Origin: Bacillus sp. AFS006103
GTDB taxonomy: Bacteria; Bacillota; Bacilli; Bacillales; Cytobacillaceae
NCBI GenBank assembly: GCA_002559145.1
Contig: NTXX01000079.1
Location: 1 to 42,503 of the forward strand
DNA: 42,503 nucleotides
Direction: 5' to 3'
Shown one piece after another: positions 16,725-23,813 of this stretch. Each line of letters opens with the position of its first letter. The stretch's first letter is position 1. The translations under genes and the position numbers were made by a program. Below the pieces are notes generated by a model. That model did no database searches. It was not told where the DNA came from and saw only the letters and a program-made list of their open reading frames with translations.

Positions 16725-17153
16725 CTAGAATGAAATAACCACTGTCTTAGTCTCACAACCTTATCTTGATAAAGAGCGACTCAACAATGAATTGAAGGCA
16801 TGAAACGGTTTTTGATAACAATCCTAAATTCTTGGAACGATTAGGAAGCGATATGTTAAATGTCAAGGTAAAGCTAGAAATCGAAATTATTCTACTATCT
16901 TAATGATTTATTTCACCTCTTACTGGTTGTGTTTATTTTAAAATAAACTATTAAATCATACGTGAACGAATGAATTCAGGTCGTCCAAAAGTCAAATATC
17001 CCTGTGCTACCACTAGGAAACGAACAAATTGAGTCATTTTTATCCCATGTTGATCCAGGATCTCATTTCTGAAAATTTTGTTAATTTAACGATTTGTTGC
17101 CCTTCACCTACCATTAATTACTAGCATAGTATAATGTAAGGTGGTGATGATAA
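16725..17153. other. Intergenic region with probable gene remnants
   Basis: No intact gene is seen. On the plus strand a short open segment near 16818-16904 encodes NNPKFLERLGSDMLNVKVKL and a few more residues before a stop, which reads like a protein C-terminus. On the minus strand 16951-17087 reads as another protein-like tail (see separate entry). Both suggest decayed coding sequence. Confidence 0.35.
16951..17037 (-). pseudogene. Possible gene remnant or very small protein
   Basis: Open minus-strand frame encoding MTQFVRFLVVAQGYLTFGRP and then EFIRSRMI before a stop; the frame continues upstream as RNEILDQHGIK to a stop near 17090. The composition looks protein-like, but there is no ribosome binding site and no start of normal size. 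I do not recognise the family. Confidence 0.25.
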
Positions 17154-17447
17154 ATGGGCTTTACACTTTCAGACTGGATGCTCTACACAATGTGGGCTGT
17201 ATATGGACTAATGATTCTTAATTTTCTTATTGCATTCTTCCAATCTTTTTGGGCAGGCAAGTTCGATCCCGCATTTGTTTTAGAATATTTAAAGGATATC
17301 GTATATATTGTTTTGCCGTTGAACCTTCTAATATCCATGTTTTCAATCGATCCAACAGGGTGGATTCTGATAACATTCTATTTCATAAGCGGAATAGCAG
17401 TTGTACTCAAATATTTATTGGATATTAAAAATAAATTAATTAAATAA
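17154..17447 (+). CDS. Small three-helix membrane protein
   Basis: 97 residues with three hydrophobic helices (about 8-32, 45-62 and 67-88) and a basic C-terminus (KNKLIK). ATG follows a strong AAGGTGGTGA site, and a terminator follows directly, so this is a real single-gene unit. No family is recognised; holin-like or membrane-stress proteins have a similar layout, but there is no specific support. Confidence 0.7.
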   Translation: MGFTLSDWMLYTMWAVYGLMILNFLIAFFQSFWAGKFDPAFVLEYLKDIVYIVLPLNLLISMFSIDPTGWILITFYFISGIAVVLKYLLDIKNKLIK

Positions 17448-17456
17448 GCAAGGTGA

Positions 17457-17481
17457 AGCCTTCCTGATGGAGGGCTTTTTT
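17457..17481 (+). terminator. Terminator of the 97-aa membrane protein gene
   Basis: AGCCTTCC (17457-17464) pairs with GGAGGGCT (17469-17476) and is followed by TTTTTT. It lies just beyond the stop at 17447. Confidence 0.85.
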
Positions 17482-17826
17482 ATGGTTTATTAGTAATGTT
17501 TTGTTCGAGGAATAGATAAATTAATTGTCAGCTTTTAAAGGGAAAGAGGCACCTAGATTTAAAGAACATTGTAATAGAAACCTAGAAATTATTAACAAAC
17601 ACTTCAACAGGTAGAAATGTTAATGACGCTCACTTAAATGAGGTATGACCTGGATAGAAAACGAATAAATATCAGTATGATTCTTAAGTTATTCGCCTTA
17701 AACAAAAATTAAATCTGTCCGTATATGATGGACAATTTTCTTTTTTAGGTGCCTGACACCTTTCTAGGCACTTTTAGGGCTAATTCCTCATATAATATTC
17801 TGAATATTCCGAAAGGTAGTGAGCGT
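17482..17826. other. Intergenic region before the FtsH-like gene
   Basis: No gene is seen. It holds a GTCC/GGAC hairpin with a T-rich tail (17717-17746), a TGCCTGAC-type repeat (17747-17775) and a TATAAT at about 17788 that may be the -10 of the next gene, without a good -35. Confidence 0.4.
17747..17775. repeat. TGCCTGAC-type hairpin repeat
   Basis: GTGCCT (17749-17754) and AGGCAC (17766-17771) flank a short loop, followed by TTTT; a nested GGTG/CACC pair is also present. It shares the TGCCTGAC word with the elements at 26385, 27539, 37190, 42285 and 42404. Confidence 0.55.
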
Positions 17827-19557
17827 ATGAGGAAATTTCATTGGGTCAAGTGGCGTAAAACCATTCTCTGGCTTGCAGTCATCCTTTTCTTAGGTTTGAT
17901 TCTCTTAAGGGGAGGACCGGCCTATTGGCAAGTAGCGTTGACTATTGTTAGTTATTTGCTGCAGCTGCTCTTTGCAATGATGTTTATGATTATCCAGTTT
18001 GTTGCACTTTTCTGGTTCTTGGCTAGGGGACGAACGTACTGGATTCTACCTGGCGAGACTGGTTCGACTTGGGATGATTACCGCGGAAATCCTGAAATCG
18101 TTGATAATGCCAAACGGATTGTCGTTTTGCTAAAGGGTGTCAAGGAGTTTAAGGAAATGGGTGGTGAGGCGATACGAGGATTGATGTTATGTGGGCCGCC
18201 TGGCACCGGTAAGTCCTATTTAGCACAGGTAATAGCGAATGAAGCGCAGGTTCCCTTTGCTTATGCATCGGCACCTAGTTTTCAAAATATGTTCTTCGGC
18301 GTCGGCAACTTGAAGGTGATGGGCCTTTATAGGAAGGCGAGGAAGCTTGCAAAAGTATATGGAGCCTGTATTATCTTTATCGATGAAATCGATGCAATCG
18401 GAATGAGCCGCTCGGCTGGAGGTGGTGGAGGCGGGATGATGGGTATGATGGGCATGGGCTCTGGCCTGCTCAATGAGCTGCTCCTGCAGATGGACCCGCC
18501 AAACATTGATAGCTCCAAGATAGCCAAATTGCTACGCTCACTTGGGTTGCGGCGTAAAAAAGCAGAACGGCCTGCAGTGCTGACAATCGGAGCAACCAAT
18601 CTGCCTGATGTACTTGATCAGGCACTGCTTCGCCCCGGCAGATTTGATCGTAAGCTTTGGGTCGATGCCCCAGATTATGATGGCCGGGTGGACGTTTTCA
18701 ACTACTACCTCGAGAAGGTAAAAAGGGACGATACTCTTACACCTGAGAAGGCTGCACTTGATACAATTGGTTATAGCCCTGCACAAATCAAACACATCGT
18801 TAATGAGTCTGTTGTAATTGCACACCAACATGGTGCCCTGTTAGCAAGCTACGAAGACTTCCGGGCCGCTATGGAGACTTATGAGTGGGGACTAAAACAG
18901 CCACTAAGCTCTATGATGGAAGATGAGAAACGTAATGTCGCCTACCATGAGGCCGGCCATGCGGTTGCTCAGTATTTATTGAAGCCGCACGAACGGGTTT
19001 GGAAGGTAACAATTATCCGCAGGGGCAGTGCGCTAGGTCTTGCAGCCACCAAACCGATAGAGGAGCGATATAATAGAAGCGATAGCGAGATCCTAGCAGA
19101 AATCCAGGTGTGTCTGGCGGCACGGGCTGTGGAAGAAGAGTTCCTCTTTAAGAAATTAAACGGTGTCACTTCCGACCTGCAGCAGGCTACCCTGTTAGCT
19201 GGTGCCTACCTTGGAATGGTAGGTATGGGAGATGAACTGTTCAGCTGGCTGGCGATAGGTTCTCGAATCGATGGACTTAGAGCGCTCCGTCCAAAAATCA
19301 ACGCGTTGTTAAAAGACCAAATGCTCCAAGTAAAGAAACTGGTAATAGAATACGCCGACTTTGTCCATTCAATTGCAGAGGAATTGCTGAATCGGGGCGA
19401 TTTGACAGGAGAGGAAATTGAAGAAATCTACGTAAGTCTGTATGGCCGAAGTCGGCCAGAGCCGCCAAAGGTAATGGAGTATAATGAATCCCCTGAACTT
19501 GAGGCTCCTGTTAATCTAGAAGAAGAGAGCGCCGATGAATTAAAGGAGTCCGATTAA
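17827..19557 (+). CDS. FtsH-like membrane AAA+ zinc protease
   Basis: 576 residues. Two N-terminal helices (about 9-30 and 35-62) are followed by an AAA+ domain: Walker A GPPGTGKS at 123-130, Walker B with IDEID at about 185-189 and the second region of homology RPGRFDRKLW. A Gly/Met-rich insertion (GGGGGGMMGMMGMGSG) follows Walker B. The M41 peptidase has HEAGH at 374-378 and the third ligand Asp450 in TSDLQQAT. All catalytic residues are present, so it should degrade membrane or cytosolic proteins. It differs from housekeeping FtsH by the short region between the helices, the insertion and an acidic tail. The frame runs open to 17749, but ATG 17827 has AAAGGTAGTGA and starts directly before the first helix. 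Base composition is more G+C rich than its neighbours. Confidence 0.85.
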   Translation: MRKFHWVKWRKTILWLAVILFLGLILLRGGPAYWQVALTIVSYLLQLLFAMMFMIIQFVALFWFLARGRTYWILPGETGSTWDDYRGNPEIVDNAKRIVVLLKGVKEFKEMGGEAIRGLMLCGPPGTGKSYLAQVIANEAQVPFAYASAPSFQNMFFGVGNLKVMGLYRKARKLAKVYGACIIFIDEIDAIGMSRSAGGGGGGMMGMMGMGSGLLNELLLQMDPPNIDSSKIAKLLRSLGLRRKKAERPAVLTIGATNLPDVLDQALLRPGRFDRKLWVDAPDYDGRVDVFNYYLEKVKRDDTLTPEKAALDTIGYSPAQIKHIVNESVVIAHQHGALLASYEDFRAAMETYEWGLKQPLSSMMEDEKRNVAYHEAGHAVAQYLLKPHERVWKVTIIRRGSALGLAATKPIEERYNRSDSEILAEIQVCLAARAVEEEFLFKKLNGVTSDLQQATLLAGAYLGMVGMGDELFSWLAIGSRIDGLRALRPKINALLKDQMLQVKKLVIEYADFVHSIAEELLNRGDLTGEEIEEIYVSLYGRSRPEPPKVMEYNESPELEAPVNLEEESADELKESD

Positions 19558-19582
19558 ACGGTGATACCCTAATGAAAACTAT

Positions 19583-19626
19583 AACCCGATTAGTGGAAAC
19601 TAAGTGCCCGTTAATCGGGTTTTTCT
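19583..19626 (+). terminator. Terminator of the FtsH-like gene
   Basis: AACCCGATTA (19583-19592) pairs with TAATCGGGTT (19612-19621) and is followed by TTTTC. It lies 25 bases after the stop codon. Confidence 0.8.
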
Positions 19627-19685
19627 ATGTCCTCAAAAAGGAAACCCGTTTATAATAAAGAATTATTGTGGACGGAGGATATTTC

Positions 19686-19960
19686 ATGAGTAAGAATCTA
19701 TTTACGGAATTCCAATTTAAAGAGTTAGAGAGAATTCTATTGTTCAACGTGTATCTGATTGGTCTATTCCCTATCAGCTTGAGTTTAAAGTAAAAGCTGT
19801 TAAGGAATATCATAACGAGAAAACCCCATCTCAAATCTTTATTGAAAATAGTTTTAACATTGACGTAATAGGTAAAGATCATCCAAAGACCCCAAGGTAG
19901 ACGTGCCAAGGAAGATGAATTTTAATTTTATAAAGATGCTGGTATGTATTTCAAGCTGGT
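19686..19960 (+). pseudogene. Decayed IS3-type transposase OrfA (N-terminal part)
   Basis: ATG behind GGAGG begins MSKNLFTEFQFKELER; in a second frame the text continues SIVQRVSDWSIPYQLEFKVK and KTPSQIFIENSFNIDVIGKD. This matches the helix-turn-helix start of IS3/IS150-like OrfA proteins (typically NPNVQRVSERSI.Y..EFK..AVKE). Frameshifts and stops show it is dead, and no OrfB is present. It lies about 150 bases upstream of the second thiazole operon promoter. Confidence 0.75.
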
Positions 19961-20102
19961 CACATGGCAAAGGGTATTCGGTGGCAGATATTGAATTTAA
20001 TAATCACTTAATCTATATAAGACAAGCCCTTACAGGTGGATAACTGCTGTGCTGTAACGCTTGTCCAGCAAGGGTTCCCTATACTAGTAATAATATAATT
20101 AC

Positions 20103-20131
20103 TTGACTATCATACTCAACTTTTATATACT
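20103..20131 (+). promoter_or_regulatory. Sigma-A promoter of the thiS-thiF-thiG-thiH operon
   Basis: TTGACT (20103-20108), a 17-base spacer and TATACT (20126-20131) form a near-consensus promoter. The predicted start near 20138 leaves a leader of about 100 bases before the thiS GTG, occupied mostly by the hairpin at 20157-20205. Confidence 0.75.
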
Positions 20132-20156
20132 ATGACCATATCATTCTATAAAATGA

Positions 20157-20211
20157 AGCACAAAATGGAGAACACCACCGAAAGGGTGTTATTCCGTTTT
20201 GTGCTTTTTTT
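20157..20211 (+). terminator. Terminator/attenuator hairpin in the second thi operon leader
   Basis: AGCACAAAATGGAGAACACC pairs with GGGTGTTATTCCGTTTTGTGCT with one wobble and a small bulge, giving about 18 base pairs, followed by TTTTTTT. It has the form of an efficient intrinsic terminator but sits between a good promoter and the operon, 27 bases before the thiS GTG and 13 bases before its ribosome binding site. No TPP aptamer is present. Either it is a conditional attenuator with an unknown signal, or it lets only a fraction of polymerases through. Confidence 0.75.
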
Positions 20212-20238
20212 ATGGAAAAATTTAGAAAGGGTGAAAAA

Positions 20239-20433
20239 GTGAGAGTAAATGGAAGTATTGTAAACTTAGAAAAAAAGCAAACTTTATTAGATTTTTTAAA
20301 AGTTCAAAAATACGATTTTGCCAGAATTGCTGTAGAACGTAATGGAGAAATCGTTCCGAAAGCAGCCTATATGGATGTTTTTCTTGAAGATGAAGACAAA
20401 CTAGAAATTGTTCAATTTGTAGGAGGTGGTTGA
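20239..20433 (+). CDS. thiS: Sulfur carrier protein ThiS (second copy)
   Basis: 64 residues ending in QFVGGG. The frame opens at an ATG (20212) in the terminator T-run, but GTG 20239 follows GAAAGGGTGA and yields MRVNGSIVNL, the usual ThiS start, so I prefer it. It is the first gene of the O2-independent thiazole operon; thiF follows after three bases. Confidence 0.9.
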   Translation: MRVNGSIVNLEKKQTLLDFLKVQKYDFARIAVERNGEIVPKAAYMDVFLEDEDKLEIVQFVGGG

Positions 20434-20436
20434 TCG

Positions 20437-21240
20437 ATGAAAATTACGCTGAATGGAAAAGAAACGGAAACCGAGTGTCAGACTGCATTTGAAGTGCAAG
20501 GAAAAATTGGAAATCCAAAAGATATTGTTATTTTAAATGGTTTTCAAATAGATAAAGATTGCAAAATAGCAGAGAATGACATCCTAACTATCATTCGTAA
20601 AGGGGCCATGCCGAGCGAGGAAGAGCTGGAGAGCATGATGGTAGCAAGACACACTCCACATGTGCATCAAAAATTAAAAGAAGGTAAGGTCGCTATCGCT
20701 GGGGTGGGAGGTCTTGGATCAAATATTGCCATTATGTTAGCAAGAATTGGAGTAGGACAGATTCTTTTGGTCGATTTTGATATCGTTGAGCCAAGTAATT
20801 TGAATCGGCAAAGCTATTACATAAGACATTTAGGCTTGCCAAAAACGATTGCACTTAAGGAACAGATAAAAGAAATTAATCCCTTTATTAAAATCAAAAC
20901 AGAAATGATAAAGATCACTGAAGGGAATGTAAAGGATCTCTTTAGCGGTTATGACATTATTTGTGAAGCATTTGATAAACCAGATCAAAAATCTATGCTT
21001 GTGAATACCGCTTTGGAGCAGCTTCCTCAAACTAAAATTGTATCTGCTTCTGGGATGGCAGGCTATGACAGCTCCAATTTAATTAAAACAAGCAGACCAA
21101 TGAAAAACTTATTCCTCTGCGGTGATTTGGAAAATGCAGCAAGAGTAGGTAAGGGATTAATGGCCCCAAGAGTGCAAATCTGTGCCGGCCATCAAGCAAA
21201 TATGATTCTACGATTATTGGTAGGACAAGAAGAAATCTAA
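20437..21240 (+). CDS. thiF: ThiF family 2 protein with N-terminal ThiS-like domain
   Basis: 267 residues. Residues 1-62 read like a ThiS/ubiquitin fold (MKITLNGKE... NDILTIIRKGAMP) but lack the Gly-Gly tail. Residues 75-267 are an E1-like adenylyltransferase: AGVGGLGSNIA, LVDFDIVEPSNLNRQ and AFDKPDQK. The paired zinc CxxC motifs of the first ThiF are absent. This is the ThiF type found beside ThiH in clostridial thiazole operons. It should activate ThiS; the tethered domain may help dock it. AGGAGGTGGTTG precedes the ATG. Confidence 0.9.
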   Translation: MKITLNGKETETECQTAFEVQGKIGNPKDIVILNGFQIDKDCKIAENDILTIIRKGAMPSEEELESMMVARHTPHVHQKLKEGKVAIAGVGGLGSNIAIMLARIGVGQILLVDFDIVEPSNLNRQSYYIRHLGLPKTIALKEQIKEINPFIKIKTEMIKITEGNVKDLFSGYDIICEAFDKPDQKSMLVNTALEQLPQTKIVSASGMAGYDSSNLIKTSRPMKNLFLCGDLENAARVGKGLMAPRVQICAGHQANMILRLLVGQEEI

Positions 21241-21254
21241 GGAGGATATTGAAA

Positions 21255-22022
21255 ATGACTGATACGTTAATCATTGGAGGACATGAATTTCAATCAAGAT
21301 TTATCTTAGGCTCAGGGAAATTTTCGTTAGTAATGATGAAAGCAATGATTGAGCAGGGTGAAGCGGAAATCGTCACCCTTGCTCTTAGGAGAGCAAATGC
21401 AGGCGGAGAAGAAAATATATTAGATTATATTCCGAAAAACATTACATTACTGCCAAACACTTCAGGGGCAAGAAATGCTGAGGAAGCAGTAAGAATTGCC
21501 CGTCTATCGAGGGAACTAGGCTGTGGTGATTTTGTAAAACTAGAAGTCATTCATGATTCAAAATTTTTATTGCCTGATAACTACGAAACGATCAAAGCAA
21601 CCGAAATACTTGCAAAAGAAGGATTTATCGTCATGCCTTATATGTATCCTGATTTATATGCGGCAAGATCTTTAGTCAATGCCGGTGCAGCTGCAGTCAT
21701 GCCTTTAGGTGCCCCAATTGGAAGCAACAAAGGTCTTTGCACAAAAGAATTTATTCAAATTTTAGTAGATGAAATCCATTTACCCATTATTGTCGATGCC
21801 GGTATAGGCCGTCCATCACAAGCATGTGAAGCAATGGAAATGGGTGTTGATGCCATTATGTGTAATACAGCAATTGCAACTGCTAATGATGTGGCACTTA
21901 TGGCAAAAGCATTCAAGCATGCGATTGAAGCAGGGCGTTCAGCATACCTGGCAGGCTTGGGGCGCGTTTTACAATTCAAGGCAGAGGCATCAAGTCCTTT
22001 GACCGGATTTTTGGAGGATTAA
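21255..22022 (+). CDS. thiG: Thiazole synthase ThiG (second copy)
   Basis: A 255-residue TIM barrel with FILGSGKF, LLPNTSGARNAEEA, FVKLEVIHD (Schiff-base Lys), MPLGAPIGSNKG and VDAGIGRPSQA. It is homologous throughout to the ThiG at 14941 but diverged. ATG 21255 is eight bases after AAGGAGGA; the TTG at 21249 is too close to that site. It supplies thiazole phosphate from the dehydroglycine made by ThiH, the next gene. Confidence 0.95.
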   Translation: MTDTLIIGGHEFQSRFILGSGKFSLVMMKAMIEQGEAEIVTLALRRANAGGEENILDYIPKNITLLPNTSGARNAEEAVRIARLSRELGCGDFVKLEVIHDSKFLLPDNYETIKATEILAKEGFIVMPYMYPDLYAARSLVNAGAAAVMPLGAPIGSNKGLCTKEFIQILVDEIHLPIIVDAGIGRPSQACEAMEMGVDAIMCNTAIATANDVALMAKAFKHAIEAGRSAYLAGLGRVLQFKAEASSPLTGFLED

Positions 22023-22024
22023 GG

Positions 22025-23179
22025 ATGTTACGAAAAAAAACAGATCATATGCAATACTTGGATGGGATGGAAGTCATTGAGTCTAATCTTATGGAAAAAG
22101 TCTTGGCAGCTGTAAAAGAATATGATAATGATGGTTTTTCTAATAGAGATGTGGAAAAAGCTTTAAGTAAGGAACTGCTATCACTGGAAGATTATGCTGC
22201 CATTTTATCTCCTGCTGCCATGCCTTATTTGGAAGATATGGCAAGAAAAGCAATGAAGGAGACTAGGAAGCATTTTGGAAATTCTATTAGTCTATTTACA
22301 CCACTATACATTGCAAATTATTGCGAAAATGAATGTGTTTATTGTGGGTTTAAAGCAACAAACAAAATTCATCGGGCAACACTTTCATTTCATGAAGCAG
22401 AAAATGAACTAAAAGCAATAGCATCAACTGGTTTAAAAGAGATTTTATTACTCACCGGTGAATCACGATATAAATCCGACCTAGTATATATTGGCGAAAC
22501 CATTAAATTGGCAACGAAATATTTTTCAACCATCGGGATTGAAATCTATCCTTTAAACACTGAAGAATATACCTTTTTACATCACTGTGGTGCGGATTTT
22601 GTGTCTGTTTATCAAGAAACCTATAATACGGACACGTATGAAAAGGTACATTTATGGGGTTCGAAACGAGTTTTTCCTTACCGTTTTCATGCCCAAGAGC
22701 GTGCCTTACTCGGAGGAATGCGTGGAGTGTCTTTTGGTGCCCTGCTAGGATTAGATGACTTTCGAAAGGATGCGTTTGCAGCTGGGTTACATGCCCAACT
22801 CATTCAACAAAAATATCCGCATGCAGAGATTTCATTCTCTACTCCAAGATTAAGGCCATATAAAAATAACGCAGAAAATGGACCGAAAGATGTGCATGAA
22901 AAACAACTTTTACAGGTTATGCTCGCCTATCGCCTGTTAATGCCATATGCTGGTATTACAATTTCCACAAGAGAAAGACCAGGATTTCGTGATCATGTAA
23001 TCGGAATGGCTGCAACAAAAATGTCAGCAGGTGTCAGTGTTGGGGTTGGCGGACATAGTGAAGAGCAAAAAGGTGATGAACAATTTGAAATTTCAGATGA
23101 ACGAAGTGTAAGTGAAGTTCATCAAATGATTCTTTCCAAAGGGCTTCAGCCTGTCTATACAGATTATATTAGAGTTTAG
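22025..23179 (+). CDS. thiH: Radical SAM tyrosine lyase ThiH (2-iminoacetate synthase)
   Basis: 384 residues. The radical SAM cluster motif CxxxCxxC is at Cys100, Cys104 and Cys107 in YCENECVYCGF; later motifs include GESRYKS, EIYPLNTEEY, FVSVYQET and STRERPGFRDH. ThiH cleaves tyrosine to dehydroglycine and p-cresol with S-adenosylmethionine and an oxygen-sensitive [4Fe-4S] cluster, replacing ThiO when O2 is absent. GGAGGATTAAGG precedes the ATG, two bases after the thiG stop. Confidence 0.95.
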   Translation: MLRKKTDHMQYLDGMEVIESNLMEKVLAAVKEYDNDGFSNRDVEKALSKELLSLEDYAAILSPAAMPYLEDMARKAMKETRKHFGNSISLFTPLYIANYCENECVYCGFKATNKIHRATLSFHEAENELKAIASTGLKEILLLTGESRYKSDLVYIGETIKLATKYFSTIGIEIYPLNTEEYTFLHHCGADFVSVYQETYNTDTYEKVHLWGSKRVFPYRFHAQERALLGGMRGVSFGALLGLDDFRKDAFAAGLHAQLIQQKYPHAEISFSTPRLRPYKNNAENGPKDVHEKQLLQVMLAYRLLMPYAGITISTRERPGFRDHVIGMAATKMSAGVSVGVGGHSEEQKGDEQFEISDERSVSEVHQMILSKGLQPVYTDYIRV

Positions 23180-23189
23180 GTGAACAGGG

Positions 23190-23464
23190 ATGCTCATTTT
23201 TGTAACTAATCGAAAGCTTTGTAAAGATGACTTTTTGAATCGAATCCACCAATTAGCCAAAGGAAAGCCCCATGCTATTATGTTAAGAGAAAAAGATAAA
23301 AGTCTTGAAGAATACGAAGAATTGGCCATGAAAATAAACAATATTTGTGAAGTACATCAAGTTCCACTCATTATTAATCAAAATATTTCAGTCGTGTATG
23401 TATCATGTCAGAGGCAATGACATGTCTAAATCCGGAAGAACTTGTAAACCATTTTCGTATCTGA
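23190..23464 (+). pseudogene. thiE: thiE (thiamin phosphate synthase-like) with internal deletion and frameshift
   Basis: The first frame gives about 68 residues of a ThiE/TenI barrel (MLIFVTNRKLC, HAIMLREKDKS, VPLIINQNISVV), then a short foreign tail and a stop at 23418-23420. From about 23391 the +1 frame gives VCIMSEAMTCLNPEELVNHF and RI before a stop. This matches the family's C-terminal phosphate-binding end (GI.VMS.......P). So about 120 internal codons are missing and the two ends are joined out of frame. The central catalytic part is gone and the product cannot work. Thiamin phosphate synthase must be encoded elsewhere. Confidence 0.85.
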
Positions 23465-23512
23465 GTCAGTATGGAGTTAATAAATAAAAAAGGTTGTAAT
23501 TAATATTATGTA

Positions 23513-23541
23513 TTTCATTTTAAATGATACTCATATATAAT
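23513..23541 (+). promoter_or_regulatory. Candidate promoter of thiC
   Basis: TTTCAT (23513-23518), a 17-base spacer and a perfect TATAAT (23536-23541) lie just before the TPP aptamer. The -35 is weak. Confidence 0.45.
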
Positions 23542-23562
23542 ATAGCTTAATTGAATATAAAT

Positions 23563-23660
23563 AACTAGGGGTGCCCAATTAGTTGGGCTGAGAAAGAAAC
23601 ACGATGAAGTTTCTTGACTCTTGGGACCTGATCTGGATCATACCAGCGTGGGGAAGTTAG
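23563..23660 (+). ncRNA. TPP (THI-box) riboswitch upstream of thiC
   Basis: All THI elements are present: CTAGGGGTGCCC, GGGCTGAGA, GACTCTTGGGACCTGATCTG, ATCATACCAGCGTGGGGAAG. The outer AACT/AGTT ends can pair as P1. It controls thiC through the downstream terminator. Confidence 0.95.
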
Positions 23661-23702
23661 AGTAGACAATCTTCAATGCAACTATACTTCTGCATACATA
23701 TT

Positions 23703-23736
23703 AGCCGGGTCCAACCATTTATGGTCCCGGCTTTTT
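23703..23736 (+). terminator. Riboswitch-controlled terminator before thiC
   Basis: AGCCGGG (23703-23709) pairs with CCCGGCT (23725-23731), extended by CCA/TGG, with TTTTT after it. It is the expression platform of the preceding TPP aptamer. Confidence 0.85.
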
Positions 23737-23813
23737 GATGTACTATTATACGCTTTTCCACTTGTTATGTTCTGTATCTCGTCCTTTATATTCAAAAAAA
23801 GGAGAGATTAATT

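Noticed and set aside
17749..17826. N-terminal extension of the FtsH-like protein
   Set aside because: The extra start lies inside a TGCCTGAC hairpin repeat and has no ribosome binding site; ATG 17827 fits better.
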